This document shows, one piece after another, positions 33,040-41,942 of a DNA stretch of 64,000 nucleotides; positions within the stretch are counted from its first letter, which is position 1, and each line of letters begins with the position of its first letter. Source of the stretch: RGIG5299 sp045542315 (lineage in GTDB: Bacteria; Bacillota; Clostridia; Oscillospirales; RGIG5299). The stretch is from contig JAZQKU010000075.1 of NCBI GenBank assembly GCA_045542315.1, forward strand, positions 1 to 64,000. The letters are read 5' to 3'. The notes under the pieces are model-generated. The model saw only the letters and a program-made list of their open reading frames with translations. It made no database searches and had not been told where the DNA came from. A program made the position numbers and the translations under genes.

Positions 33040-33068
33040 ATTATATTATACCGCACACGTTTTGTCAA
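33040..33068 (-). promoter_or_regulatory. Perfect sigma-A promoter of the structured RNA
   Basis: On the minus strand TTGACA (33063-33068), 17-base spacer, TATAAT (33040-33045). Confidence 0.9.
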
Positions 33069-33130
33069 GTACATTATACCGCATTTGGCTTGTTAATAGC
33101 TACATTATACTTCAAAGGAGTATTGTAAAA

Positions 33131-33166
33131 AATACCCCCTATAGTTTCTTCTGCTATAGGGGGATT
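33131..33166. repeat. Hairpin next to right inverted repeat
   Basis: CCCCCTATAG (33135-33144) pairs with CTATAGGGGG (33154-33163) around a 9-base loop. It lies just inside the right inverted repeat, as the 16-bp hairpin lies just inside the left one. Confidence 0.7.
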
Positions 33167-33191
33167 GTTAATATTATAAATTGTTTTTCCT

Positions 33192-33222
33192 TAACTTAAT
33201 GACATTGCCGTTATACGGGGGG
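33192..33222 (-). repeat. Right copy of about 30-bp inverted repeat
   Basis: Reverse complement reads CCCCCCGTATAACG followed by the 17-mer GCAATGTCATTAAGTTA, matching 20440-20469 at almost every position. It ends 14 bases before the next gene stop. Confidence 0.75.
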
Positions 33223-33236
33223 ATTTTTATTGTTTT

Positions 33237-35393
33237 TTATTTCGAAATAAAGGTTGCGGTGCCGCCCGAATAGTAATAGCCCTTTTGTGCGGGAGCACCC
33301 TGAAGCGCGGCATCGTCCGCGACGGTACGGTCACAGTCAAGACCCTTGATGATATCTCCGAAGTAGGCGATAAACAGGTCGCCGTTTACGGTGATCTCCT
33401 GATTTTTAAGATTTCCCACCGATTCCGAAACGGTAAGCCTTACGGTGTTGTAGTTTATCTTCTCGAGTGCGGTTACGGTGTAGCCCTTAAGGGAGATATC
33501 CTTTTTGTCGGGGCTTATTGCGAGCATCGGGAAGCAGTCGCCGCCGAAGGTGACGTCAACGGTATGCTCGCCCGATTTTACTGCGGTGGCATTCATATCG
33601 GGAATAAACTGCACGAAATCAAGAGAAATCGAGCCGCCCTTTGCAGAGGGCTTGAATACAAGGAGGATATCGGTCATATTTCCCGCTATCTGACCGTCTG
33701 CAAGGGGAAGAAGATATCCGCCTGCGCCGTTTATTTTTATCTCCTTGCTCTGCGTTACTCCCTCGGAGGTTTTATACTGGCAGTATAAAACGCCCTTGGC
33801 ATCATTTGTAACGTTTAAAAGCATCTCATTGTAGCAGTAGCCGTTTATCGGAAGAGTGAGAAGGGCAGCGCCGAGCTTGCCGTCGGCGGTTATCGTTGCG
33901 CTTCCGCCCGAAACGTTAAAGCTTCCGGTGTGGGCCTTGAAACCCTCGCCGTTTCCGTCCTTGTTAAAGGAAAATCTCGTGCGGTATTCGGTGAGATATT
34001 CGGTGACGTTCCCTGAGATAACGGTGCCGCCGAGATAGCCCTGCTCGCCCAGATTTCCGTAGAACTTCGTCTTGCCGCCGGTTGCTCTTTCGGGGGTGAA
34101 GAAGAAGTTGTCGATCAAGAACATATTGTCCTTGCCGTTTTTATTGTAAAGAATAACGTCGTAGTTATAGCCTGCGTTTTTGGTCCTTCTTAAGTTTCCG
34201 TAAAAGAGGTTACGGGCAAGCGTTACGGAATCGTGCGCCTGAGGATCGGGAAGCTGCATAAAGAGAATGCCGCCCGAATCGTTGTGGTGAAGGACGTTAT
34301 CGACGAAGTTGATGTGATTGCAGGCGTATTCGAAGTCGAAGCCGCAGCCGTCGTTTTCACCGAGATTATATTCGTAGGCAAATTCCGAATTTGAAACGGT
34401 AACGTTATCGACCTCGCCCAAAAAGCTTCCGCAGGTGCCGCCGAAGAAGGTGTAGGTCTCGCTGCCGCCCATAAGCCTTGCTCTGTTTACCGTGATATTC
34501 TTGCAGTTTGAGGAAAAACGGATAATGCCGCCGTAGGAGCCTGTGTTGATAACGTCGTGGATATTTACGTTATCCATTCGGATTCCTTCGATTCCAACCG
34601 TTGCGTTATCCATTACAACGTTACAGATCTCAACGCCGCTGAAGATCTTGGAGCTGTGGCCTGAAAAGCGAATTGCGGTGGCAAGAAGCCATTCGCCGGC
34701 GCCGCCGCCCGTAGGCTCTATTTTGAGATTGTTTCTGTTAAGCTTGGGAAGATTTCCCTTCGGAATGTCGGAAAGCTCGTGCATCTTTTCCACGCTTCCG
34801 CCGTTTGCGGTGGCAAGCAGACGCAAAACCTCGTCGCACCAGATCTCCGCAATATCGCAGTTTCTTATGAGAAGCCCCTCGTTTTCAACCGACATCTCGG
34901 TTCTTACGTAGATGCCGAGGTAGGCGTTTCGGAGGTCAAGCTCCTCAACGGTGATAAAGCGGCTCGGGTTTATCTTTTCATATTCGCTTTCACCGCCGCC
35001 GAAAACGTTTATGTCGGAGATGAGCAGACAGATATCGTCGATGGTGTTATTGAGTCTGATTATCGGCTTGGGTGCCTTTTTGTCGCCGTAAGAGGAAACG
35101 GTAACGTGATTTTTTTCGTCGCCGCCGCCGTAAATTTCAAGGCGCTCGTTCCATACGTCGCCGCGCTTTAAAAGCACCTTGTCGCCCGGCTTCAAAACGC
35201 GGGTGTTGACGTTTTCAAAGCTTTTCCAGGCGCTCCCCTTCGAGGTGCCGCTGTTTGAGTCGTCACCGCTTGACGAGCTTACGTAATAGGTGGTGCCCAC
35301 GCCGCCGCAAGAGGTCATCATAACAATCACTCCCAAAAACGTTGAAATAAATAAAATGAGGGATAATGCAAGCGAAATAATTTTCTTTTGCAA
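33237..35393 (-). CDS. Secreted right-handed beta-helix lipoprotein
   Basis: 718 residues from a TTG at 35393 with AAAGGA upstream. The signal peptide ends in M-M-T-S-C-G-G, a plausible lipobox. The start of the mature part, TYYVSSSSGDDSNSGTS and the following PGDKVLLKRGDVW, is the classic opening of pectate-lyase-like/DUF1565 parallel beta-helix proteins. Multiple NI/NV-rich coils follow (about 90-440), then a beta-sandwich-like C-terminus (about 460-718). Families of this shape bind or cleave polysaccharides; catalytic residues cannot be assigned here. It is monocistronic and divergent from spo0A. GC content is like the chromosome core rather than the island. Confidence 0.8.
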   Translation of the reverse strand: MQKKIISLALSLILFISTFLGVIVMMTSCGGVGTTYYVSSSSGDDSNSGTSKGSAWKSFENVNTRVLKPGDKVLLKRGDVWNERLEIYGGGDEKNHVTVSSYGDKKAPKPIIRLNNTIDDICLLISDINVFGGGESEYEKINPSRFITVEELDLRNAYLGIYVRTEMSVENEGLLIRNCDIAEIWCDEVLRLLATANGGSVEKMHELSDIPKGNLPKLNRNNLKIEPTGGGAGEWLLATAIRFSGHSSKIFSGVEICNVVMDNATVGIEGIRMDNVNIHDVINTGSYGGIIRFSSNCKNITVNRARLMGGSETYTFFGGTCGSFLGEVDNVTVSNSEFAYEYNLGENDGCGFDFEYACNHINFVDNVLHHNDSGGILFMQLPDPQAHDSVTLARNLFYGNLRRTKNAGYNYDVILYNKNGKDNMFLIDNFFFTPERATGGKTKFYGNLGEQGYLGGTVISGNVTEYLTEYRTRFSFNKDGNGEGFKAHTGSFNVSGGSATITADGKLGAALLTLPINGYCYNEMLLNVTNDAKGVLYCQYKTSEGVTQSKEIKINGAGGYLLPLADGQIAGNMTDILLVFKPSAKGGSISLDFVQFIPDMNATAVKSGEHTVDVTFGGDCFPMLAISPDKKDISLKGYTVTALEKINYNTVRLTVSESVGNLKNQEITVNGDLFIAYFGDIIKGLDCDRTVADDAALQGAPAQKGYYYSGGTATFISK

Positions 35394-35418
35394 GACAAAT
35401 CAATCCTTTCTGTATAGG

Positions 35419-35447
35419 ATTATAACAAATATTTTAATATATTACAA
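35419..35447 (-). promoter_or_regulatory. Promoter of the beta-helix lipoprotein
   Basis: On the minus strand TTGTAA (35442-35447), 17-base spacer, TATAAT (35419-35424), 26 bases before the TTG start. The remaining spacer to spo0A (35448-35770) is AT-rich. It holds a possible sigma-H-like AGGAATTTT at about 35683 and a TAAAAT box at about 35732, both weak. Confidence 0.75.
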
Positions 35448-35770
35448 GAGGAAAAGGAAAATTGAGCAATTTTTTGACATCGAGAGCAATTTATTGCATA
35501 TTTGCGGCAACTGTTTGACGCCGTTTTGTTGAATTTTGTAAAAATTGCAGAGAAAAAATCGTCAAAAGAAGGTTAAAAACCAAAAAATAAGATAATAACG
35601 GTAAACTTGAAAACAAAAACAAAGATAATTTGTAATATATAAACAAAACCGCAAAATTCTCAAAACCAAAAGCTGTTTTATAGGAATTTTGTTAAAAGAG
35701 GATTTATTGTTTTGCAAATTGTAAAAATATGGTAAAATTTAAAACAACGTTCAAAGAAAGGAGAGAAACG

Positions 35771-36544
35771 ATGGAAAAAATCAAGGTAATTATTTTAGAT
35801 GACAGCACGACCTTCAGAAATCAGATGTCGATCGAGCTTCATCGAAAGGATTTTGAAATTGTCGGCGTAAGCGGAAACGGCGAAGAGGGAATAAAGCTCA
35901 TAAAGAGCGAGCGTCCCGACGTTGTAATAACCGATATTCTGCTTTCGGGAATCGACGGAATCGGAGTTATAAAAAAGATAAAGGAAGAAAATTTAAGGCG
36001 CGCACCCGTTTTTATAATAGCGACCAAGCTTTCAAGCGACTATCTCATGAGGGAGGCGAACGCTCTCGGAGTTGGCTATTATCTGTTAAAGCCGGTAACT
36101 CCCGAGATCCTTTGTGAGAGGATCTCGAAGATAGCGGCGGCAAGAGGTAGAGCGGTAACGGAGCCGACGGCAGAGGGAAGCTTCTCGGGCGAGCTTGAAA
36201 GAGAGGTTACCGACTGCATTTTAGAGCTTGGTATTCCCGCACATATAAAGGGCTACTATTACATAAGAACGGCAATAATTATGGCAATGGAAAATCCCGA
36301 GCTTTTACACGCGGTAACGAAGATACTTTATCCCTCTATTGCAAAGAAATTTCAAACCACGCCCTCCCGCGTTGAACGGGCGATCCGCCACGCCATTGAG
36401 GTATCGTGGGAAAGAGGGGATATTGAGAAGCTTCAGGCGGTTTTCGGCTACACCGTTTCTGTAAGCAAGGGAAAGCCCACCAATTCGGAGTTTATCGCGC
36501 TTCTTGCAGATAAGCTTCGCTTAAAGCACAAAATAGCGGTGTAA
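35771..36544 (+). CDS. spo0A: Stage 0 sporulation protein A (response regulator)
   Basis: 257 residues; ATG at 35771 with AAAGGAGAG just upstream. Residues 1-120 are a receiver domain with the acidic pair Asp10/Asp11, phosphoacceptor Asp55 in D-V-V-I-T-D-I and the switch lysine in Y-Y-L-L-K-P. Residues about 148-257 are the Spo0A DNA-binding domain: GIPAHIKGYYYIRTAI, then TPSRVERAIRHAIEVSWERG and KPTNSEFIALLAD. Phosphorylated Spo0A starts sporulation by binding 0A boxes. The usual neighbour spoIVB is absent here. A palindromic terminator directly follows, so it is monocistronic. Confidence 0.95.
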   Translation: MEKIKVIILDDSTTFRNQMSIELHRKDFEIVGVSGNGEEGIKLIKSERPDVVITDILLSGIDGIGVIKKIKEENLRRAPVFIIATKLSSDYLMREANALGVGYYLLKPVTPEILCERISKIAAARGRAVTEPTAEGSFSGELEREVTDCILELGIPAHIKGYYYIRTAIIMAMENPELLHAVTKILYPSIAKKFQTTPSRVERAIRHAIEVSWERGDIEKLQAVFGYTVSVSKGKPTNSEFIALLADKLRLKHKIAV

Positions 36545-36580
36545 AAAATTCCCGTCGGAGCTCCGACGGGAATTTTTTGT
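36545..36580 (+). terminator. spo0A terminator
   Basis: A perfect palindrome, arms 36545-36560 and 36561-36576 (AAAATTCCCGTCGGAG and complement), runs into a T tract. Confidence 0.92.
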
Positions 36581-36638
36581 TGCAATGAAAAGTGAAATAT
36601 GATATTATATAACCATAAAAAGATCGGAGAAAGAAGAA

Positions 36639-36989
36639 ATGAAAAGCATAAACGGAAGATCTCTCGTTTTTTCAGCTGTGTTTTTTCTCATAATTTCAGT
36701 TTTGCCCGTGGCAATGATAAAGCTCATAGGCTTTTTGTTTACGGACGAGGTGGCCTCGGTGCTTTTGCAGCTTACAGACTCGTTTACCGTCCCGCCCTTT
36801 GCCGTTACGCTTTTGCTCGCGGCGATATTTTATCTTTTCAATGCAAAAAAAGAAGCTCGAAAATGGCAAAAGGCGGTTTTTTATCCTGTGTTTTGCCTTA
36901 TCTCTTTTGCGGTATCGCTTCTTCTGACCACCGTTAACGGCGTGCCCGTTTTCGTGGTTTTAAAGGCGGCTCTGGAGGTGTTTATATGA
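36639..36989 (+). CDS. Small integral membrane protein
   Basis: 116 residues with three hydrophobic segments (about 7-30, 45-70, 84-110) separated by short basic loops (AKKEARKWQK). No family recognised. Its stop overlaps the ATG of the following ceramidase-like lipoprotein by 4 bases (ATGA), so the two are translationally coupled and probably work together at the membrane. Confidence 0.7.
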   Translation: MKSINGRSLVFSAVFFLIISVLPVAMIKLIGFLFTDEVASVLLQLTDSFTVPPFAVTLLLAAIFYLFNAKKEARKWQKAVFYPVFCLISFAVSLLLTTVNGVPVFVVLKAALEVFI

Positions 36990-38404
36990 AAAAGGCGGCA
37001 TTGATAATTATCTCTCTTGTTCTTCTCTTTTCGCTCTTTTCGGGCTGTGCCGTTAACCGCGGCATAAGCGGCTTTTCCGAAGAAGGAGAAAGCTTTTTTG
37101 CGGGCTTCGGAAAGTGCGAGATAAAAATACCCGATTACGAGCCCCTGTATATTGCCGGTTACCGAAACGGCTACGGGATAACGGGGGTGCTTGACCCGCT
37201 TTATTCCCGTGCAGTTGCCCTTTCGGTGGGCGGTAAAACAATCGTTGCCGTCGCGGTCGATTGCGTGGGACTTGCTTCCGGCACGGTAAACGATATAAAA
37301 CGCGAAATGAAAAAGAACCCCTTGCTTTCAGAGGTTGAAATAACGGTAAGCGCCACCCACACTCACGCGGGAATTGATACGATGGGTCTTTGGGGAAAAG
37401 TCGCAGAGGACGGTAAAAGCCCCGCTTTTATGGAAGCGGTAAAGGCGTCTGCGGCGTCTGCGGCGGTTGCGGCTGCTTCCGATATGAGAGAGGGAAGCCT
37501 TTATTTTTCAAAGGCCTCGGTAAAGGAGCTCCTTTACGATTCGAGAATGCCAAAGGCTTATGATGAAAACGTCTATCAGATAAGATTTGAGCCGAGTGAC
37601 GGAGGCGCGGGCTTTCGCATAATAAATCTCGGGGCGCACGCCGAGGCGCTTCGCTCTGAAAACACCCTCGCAAGTCCCGATTATCCCGCACACACGGGCA
37701 AATATATCTTCGAAAAAACGGGTGACGAATATATTTATTTCGCAGGGGCGCTCGGAGGTCTTATCTATACGAAAATGCAAAAGGACGCAAACGGCGTCGA
37801 GCTTGCCCCAACCGAAAACGTGAAGAAAACGGGAGAAAGGATAGGGGAGGCGCTCCTTTCGGTAACGGAGGAAAGGAAGCTTTCCCCGACCCTTTCCTTT
37901 GCAACGGTGTCGGTGACGCTTCCGATTGAAAACAACACCTTCGTTGCCCTTCGTGCCCTCGGAGTTCTCGAAAACGAGTTTGTTTACAACGGCGCGGGCA
38001 AGCTCGGAGTGTCGGCAAAAAGCAGACTTTCGCTTTTGAGGATAGGGGAGGTAACGGCGGCGTTGGTTCCCGGGGAGCTTTTCCCCGAGCTTGCCTACGG
38101 ACTTCCCGAATTCACCGAGTTTTATTCGGTGAACGGACGTGTTAAAAACCCAAAAACCTTCAAGGAGATTTTAAATACCGACGAATTTCTCGTTTTCGGT
38201 CTTACCGACGACGAAATAGGATATATCGTGCCGCCCAATGATTTTCTTCTTCACGAAAGCTCTCCCTATCTGGAGGAGGCGCGTGACGGCTACGGCAGAA
38301 ATCATTACGAGGAAACGAATTCGCTTTCTCCGCACACCGCGGGGCTTATTGCAAAAGCTCTTGAAGAACTTGCGGCATCGCCTTTTATGAGCAAAATAGG
38401 CTGA
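36986..38404 (+). CDS. Neutral ceramidase-like lipoprotein
   Basis: 472 residues. The signal peptide has a lipobox ending L-F-S-G-C (Cys about 21). The mature part resembles the N-terminal domain of neutral/alkaline non-lysosomal ceramidases: an early G-F-G-K-C-E-I-K-I-P and Y-I-A-G-Y segment, D-P-L-Y-S-R-A-V, then the signature S-A-T-H-T-H-A-G (about residues 119-126) with zinc-ligand histidines. A later H-A-E and P-G-E-L-F-P-E-L also fit. Many clostridial members act on unknown substrates and may not be ceramidases. It is coupled to the upstream membrane protein. Confidence 0.78.
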   Translation: MKKAALIIISLVLLFSLFSGCAVNRGISGFSEEGESFFAGFGKCEIKIPDYEPLYIAGYRNGYGITGVLDPLYSRAVALSVGGKTIVAVAVDCVGLASGTVNDIKREMKKNPLLSEVEITVSATHTHAGIDTMGLWGKVAEDGKSPAFMEAVKASAASAAVAAASDMREGSLYFSKASVKELLYDSRMPKAYDENVYQIRFEPSDGGAGFRIINLGAHAEALRSENTLASPDYPAHTGKYIFEKTGDEYIYFAGALGGLIYTKMQKDANGVELAPTENVKKTGERIGEALLSVTEERKLSPTLSFATVSVTLPIENNTFVALRALGVLENEFVYNGAGKLGVSAKSRLSLLRIGEVTAALVPGELFPELAYGLPEFTEFYSVNGRVKNPKTFKEILNTDEFLVFGLTDDEIGYIVPPNDFLLHESSPYLEEARDGYGRNHYEETNSLSPHTAGLIAKALEELAASPFMSKIG

Positions 38405-38446
38405 TGAACCCGAAAATTTTTCACCTGTCCACGTTTTTTCGGGGGG

Positions 38447-38475
38447 TTGAAATTCACAAAAAAATATGTTATAAT
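38447..38475 (+). promoter_or_regulatory. sigma-A promoter
   Basis: TTGAAA at 38447-38452, 17-base spacer, TATAAT at 38470-38475, 21 bases before the start at 38497. Confidence 0.85.
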
Positions 38476-38496
38476 GAAACCAAAGGAGATGATATT

Positions 38497-40362
38497 ATGA
38501 AAAAGTTATTTGCTTTATTGGTTGGGCTTACAATGGTCGCTGTCACGGCGGCGTGCACAGTTACCGAGGGCGGAAGCTCTCTTCCCGTTGGCTCCGAAGC
38601 CTCGTCGGAGGCAGGCTCCTCGGGGGCAGCTTCTTCAGAGGTATCGTCGTCTGAGGTGAATTCATCTGAAGCGTCGTCGGATGCTACTTCCTCCGAAACA
38701 ACCTCAAACAGCTCGGAGGTTGAAGGAAAAAAGAAATTCTACTCGCTCGATGAGATTGGAAGTTATGTCGCAAGCTGTATTAACGGTAAGGATTTCAACG
38801 CACTTTCAGAGGCTTTCCCAAATTATAATACGTCAACGAATAAATATGAGAAATTCGATTACTCGGCGCTTGCGTCTCTTGAGGGCATCGAGGCGTCTTA
38901 TGAGGTGGAGGATGAAGGGGTGGAAAGCGTTATACTGACGCTAAACGTCCCCGAACCGAAGAATACCCCTCTCTTAAAGGGCGAAAATAAAATTCAGCTG
39001 TTTTTTATGCAAGACCAAGATACTAGCTTTGGCTTGATCTACGCGGTAAGAGTAGGCATCTCTGACGACGCTCTTGAAAAAGCGTTCGGCGTAAACAGAT
39101 TCGATGCGGGTGTGTTCGATTTTCTGTTAAACGTGACTAAATTGAAGCCGTTTGCTTCGTTCGATGAAATAGCGGCTATAGACGTTAATTTGGTGGTAAG
39201 CTTAAACGTCGGTACGGCTGAAATGGGCGACGTTGATATTCTTAACGGTGTGGTTGAGCAATTCTTCGGTGTAAGCGATTATTACAGAGTGGAAAACGGA
39301 AAGATAGTTGCTGAAAACGGCGAGGAATATATGGATATCTGCGCAAGCGGCTGGCATATCGGCGGAATCGGAGCATCTATATTTGATTACACCGTTTCGG
39401 GCGATACCGTTACGGTAAGAGTTATCGATACCTGCGATCCGCTCGGAATTATCATTGAGGGCGGCTGTGAATATACAATAAAGCTCGTTGAGGGCGGCTA
39501 TAACATAGTTTCAGGAAAGCAAATCGACGCATCGGAGTTTTTTAATTTAGCGGTAAAAAGCTATTTTTCCACTCCAAAGGAAATGGGAGATTATATCGTA
39601 AGATGCTTTGATGAAAAGCGCTTTGATATTCTTGCAAAGGCGTTTTCGCCAAGCTATGATATTTACGATTATTCGGTGCTTTCCTCGCTTGACGGTATCG
39701 AGGTATCGTATGAGGTCAAAGCCGCAGATGATTACTACGCGACGGTTTGCCTGATGCTGAACGTTCCCGATCCGAAAAATACCGCAATGATTGCCGGAAT
39801 GAATAAAATAACGCTTAATCTGCACAATTACGGCGACGGTTTTTACCTGTTGGCCGCAACGAGAGAGCCGAACGAGCCGGTTGATCTTACGGCGGCGCTT
39901 GGAGTGTCGCACGATTGGGACACCATTCCTTTTACCGAATTTTTGAATCACACCAAGCTAAAAACCTTTGATTCCACCGCAGAGCTTACAACCAACGATA
40001 TAGAATCGGCGATTTCTTACCTTATTGGCAATCCGGACAATCTCGATAAGGTAAACAACGCCATTTATGAATATTTCGGTATTGAAAACTATTGCAGTAT
40101 GGAAAACGGCTTGATTGTTGACAAAAACGGTATGGAGTTCCCCGGCGTTGGTCTTACGGTTGTCGGAATAAACTCAAGCCGCGGTGCATCGTATTACTCT
40201 TACACCACCTCGGGCAAGGTGGTTACGATAAGAATTTTGGCAACCCTTGACCCGCTTGGATTATTCCTCGATGAGTTTGTTGACTACACGGTAGAGCTTT
40301 CTGAAAACAGCTACAGAATAATCTCCGCGGTGTCAGTTCCCGTAACCGAGCTTTTAAATTAA
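38497..40362 (+). CDS. Lipoprotein with two copies of an unknown domain
   Basis: 621 residues from ATG 38497 with AAAGGAG; a longer open frame to 38404 overlaps the promoter and is not used. Signal peptide with lipobox T-A-A-C (Cys about 19), then a Ser/Glu-rich linker (about 25-75). Two homologous domains of about 250 residues follow: each opens with an S-x-x-E-(I/M)-G-x-Y-(I/V) helix, then D-Y-S-(A/V)-L-x-S-L-(E/D)-G-I-E and L-N-V-P-(E/D)-P-K-N-T, and closes with an xCDPLGI / xLDPLGL segment before a final strand. The domain is unknown to me. It has its own promoter and terminator. Confidence 0.75.
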   Translation: MKKLFALLVGLTMVAVTAACTVTEGGSSLPVGSEASSEAGSSGAASSEVSSSEVNSSEASSDATSSETTSNSSEVEGKKKFYSLDEIGSYVASCINGKDFNALSEAFPNYNTSTNKYEKFDYSALASLEGIEASYEVEDEGVESVILTLNVPEPKNTPLLKGENKIQLFFMQDQDTSFGLIYAVRVGISDDALEKAFGVNRFDAGVFDFLLNVTKLKPFASFDEIAAIDVNLVVSLNVGTAEMGDVDILNGVVEQFFGVSDYYRVENGKIVAENGEEYMDICASGWHIGGIGASIFDYTVSGDTVTVRVIDTCDPLGIIIEGGCEYTIKLVEGGYNIVSGKQIDASEFFNLAVKSYFSTPKEMGDYIVRCFDEKRFDILAKAFSPSYDIYDYSVLSSLDGIEVSYEVKAADDYYATVCLMLNVPDPKNTAMIAGMNKITLNLHNYGDGFYLLAATREPNEPVDLTAALGVSHDWDTIPFTEFLNHTKLKTFDSTAELTTNDIESAISYLIGNPDNLDKVNNAIYEYFGIENYCSMENGLIVDKNGMEFPGVGLTVVGINSSRGASYYSYTTSGKVVTIRILATLDPLGLFLDEFVDYTVELSENSYRIISAVSVPVTELLN

Positions 40363-40375
40363 AACCCACAAATTT

Positions 40376-40405
40376 AACCGCAGGCAGAAGCCTGCGGTTT
40401 TGTTT
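40376..40405 (+). terminator. Intrinsic terminator
   Basis: AACCGCAGGC / GCCTGCGGTT with an AGAA loop (40376-40399) followed by a T-rich tract. Confidence 0.9.
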
Positions 40406-40448
40406 TTTGAAAATCAGCAAAAAAGTTGATGAAAATGGAAATTTTCGG

Positions 40449-40477
40449 TTGTGTTTTTGCTGTATTTGTGATATACT
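40449..40477 (+). promoter_or_regulatory. Promoter of the VTC-CotH operon
   Basis: TTGTGT at 40449-40454, 17-base spacer, TATACT at 40472-40477, 50 bases before the first start. Confidence 0.65.
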
Positions 40478-40527
40478 TAAAATACTGTATTTTATAATTA
40501 TAAAAATAAAAGAAAGGAAGTGCGGCT

Positions 40528-41223
40528 TTGTCGATAACAACCGAAAGAAGCTTTCGCCACGAGTTTAAATATTTCGTGAACAATTCCGATATATGGCAGC
40601 TTCGCAACCGTCTGCGGTTCGTAATGGAAAAGGACTTGAACGTTTCCAAAAACGGGCGCTACAAAATTAAAAGTCTTTACTTCGACAACGCTTACGACGA
40701 TGCTTTGAAGGAAAAGTACGATGGCATTTCCGACAGAGAAAAATTCCGAATAAGGCTTTATAACGATGATGACAGCTTTATAAGGCTTGAAAAGAAGCTC
40801 AAGCACAACGGTCTTAACGAAAAGACGAGCGCAAGGCTCACAAGAGAACAGGTCGAGGCGCTGCTCAAGGGCGATTACGATTGGCTCAAGAGCTTTGACA
40901 AGGAAATTTACGCAGATTTTTACTATAATCTCCGAGTTAAAGGATTAAGACCGAAAACAATAGTTCAATATATAAGAGAGCCATACGTTTACCGCTACGG
41001 AAACGTGCGAGTCACCATCGACAGCGACGTGCGCACAGGCTTAAACAGCGTTGATCTTTTCGATAAGGAGCTGCTTACCGTTCCCGTTCTGGAAAGCGGA
41101 AAGTCGATTTTGGAGATCAAATACGACGAGTATTTGCCCGATATAATCAAAACACTCACCCAGATAGGCGCAAGAGAGAGAACCCAGGCATCGAAATACG
41201 CCGCCTGCAGAATTTATTTATGA
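40528..41223 (+). CDS. VTC-domain (polyphosphate polymerase-like) protein
   Basis: 231 residues; TTG start at 40528 behind AAAGGAAG. It matches the VTC/CYTH-like tunnel fold: R-H-E-F-K-Y-F-V at the N-terminus, I-K-S-L-Y-F-D-N, F-R-I-R-L-Y-N, R-L-E-K-K-L-K and a late I-L-E-I-K-Y-D-E-Y, each contributing basic or acidic residues to the tunnel. In yeast Vtc4 this domain makes polyphosphate from ATP; bacterial family members are uncharacterised. The association with DUF4956 and CotH proteins is a recurrent gene cluster. Confidence 0.85.
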   Translation: MSITTERSFRHEFKYFVNNSDIWQLRNRLRFVMEKDLNVSKNGRYKIKSLYFDNAYDDALKEKYDGISDREKFRIRLYNDDDSFIRLEKKLKHNGLNEKTSARLTREQVEALLKGDYDWLKSFDKEIYADFYYNLRVKGLRPKTIVQYIREPYVYRYGNVRVTIDSDVRTGLNSVDLFDKELLTVPVLESGKSILEIKYDEYLPDIIKTLTQIGARERTQASKYAACRIYL

Positions 41224-41235
41224 GGAGAAAAAATC

Positions 41236-41919
41236 ATGGTTTACGCATTATCCTTTTCAGACGTTTTCAAAAACAGCTTTTTCAACAACTTTGAAAGCAT
41301 TGAGCCCTGGCAGATAGCTCTTGCATTTGGCTTTTCGCTTCTTTTGAGCATTGGCATCTTCTACGTTTATAAGTACACCTTCTCGGGCGTTCTTTATTCA
41401 AAGAGCCTTGGCTTTACCTTCGTTATTCTCTCGCTCGTTACCACCTTGGTAATTATGGCGGTATCTTCTAACATGATACTTTCACTCGGTATGGTCGGTG
41501 CTCTTTCGATCGTTCGTTTCCGTGCGGCAATCAAGGAGCCGGTTGACATCGGCTTTATCTTCTGGGCACTTGCGGTAGGTATCGTAAACGGCGCAGGACT
41601 TTTTGCACTTTCGGTTGTAGGCTCGGTTGTAATTGCAGCCGTAGTTCTTGTTTTTGCAAACCTCAAATCGAAATACAATCCCTACGTTCTCGTTATCGAC
41701 CTTGAGCCCGAATACAACGAGGAAAAGCTCATGGCTTTCCTTAAAGCAAGATGTAAGATGTTCTCGGTTAAATCAAAAACCATCGGCGCAAACGGCGCAG
41801 ATATTACCGTTGAGGTAAGAATTGAGGATAGCGGCGTTAAAATCGTAAACGAGCTTAACCGCTTTGACTTTGTAAGAAGCGCAGCTTTGATAAGCTTTAA
41901 CGGCGACTACGCAGGATAA
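41236..41919 (+). CDS. DUF4956 membrane protein
   Basis: 227 residues. Three or four transmembrane helices (about 25-45, 58-80, 110-145) with the conserved loop SLGMVGALSIVRFRAAIKEP (residues about 81-100) typical of DUF4956. The cytoplasmic C-terminus (about 155-227) is ferredoxin-like. The family regularly accompanies VTC-domain and CotH proteins; a transport or polymer-channel role is a reasonable inference but unproven. It begins 12 bases after the VTC gene. Confidence 0.88.
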   Translation: MVYALSFSDVFKNSFFNNFESIEPWQIALAFGFSLLLSIGIFYVYKYTFSGVLYSKSLGFTFVILSLVTTLVIMAVSSNMILSLGMVGALSIVRFRAAIKEPVDIGFIFWALAVGIVNGAGLFALSVVGSVVIAAVVLVFANLKSKYNPYVLVIDLEPEYNEEKLMAFLKARCKMFSVKSKTIGANGADITVEVRIEDSGVKIVNELNRFDFVRSAALISFNGDYAG

Positions 41920-41942
41920 TAAAAAGTAAGGAGATCCGAAGG

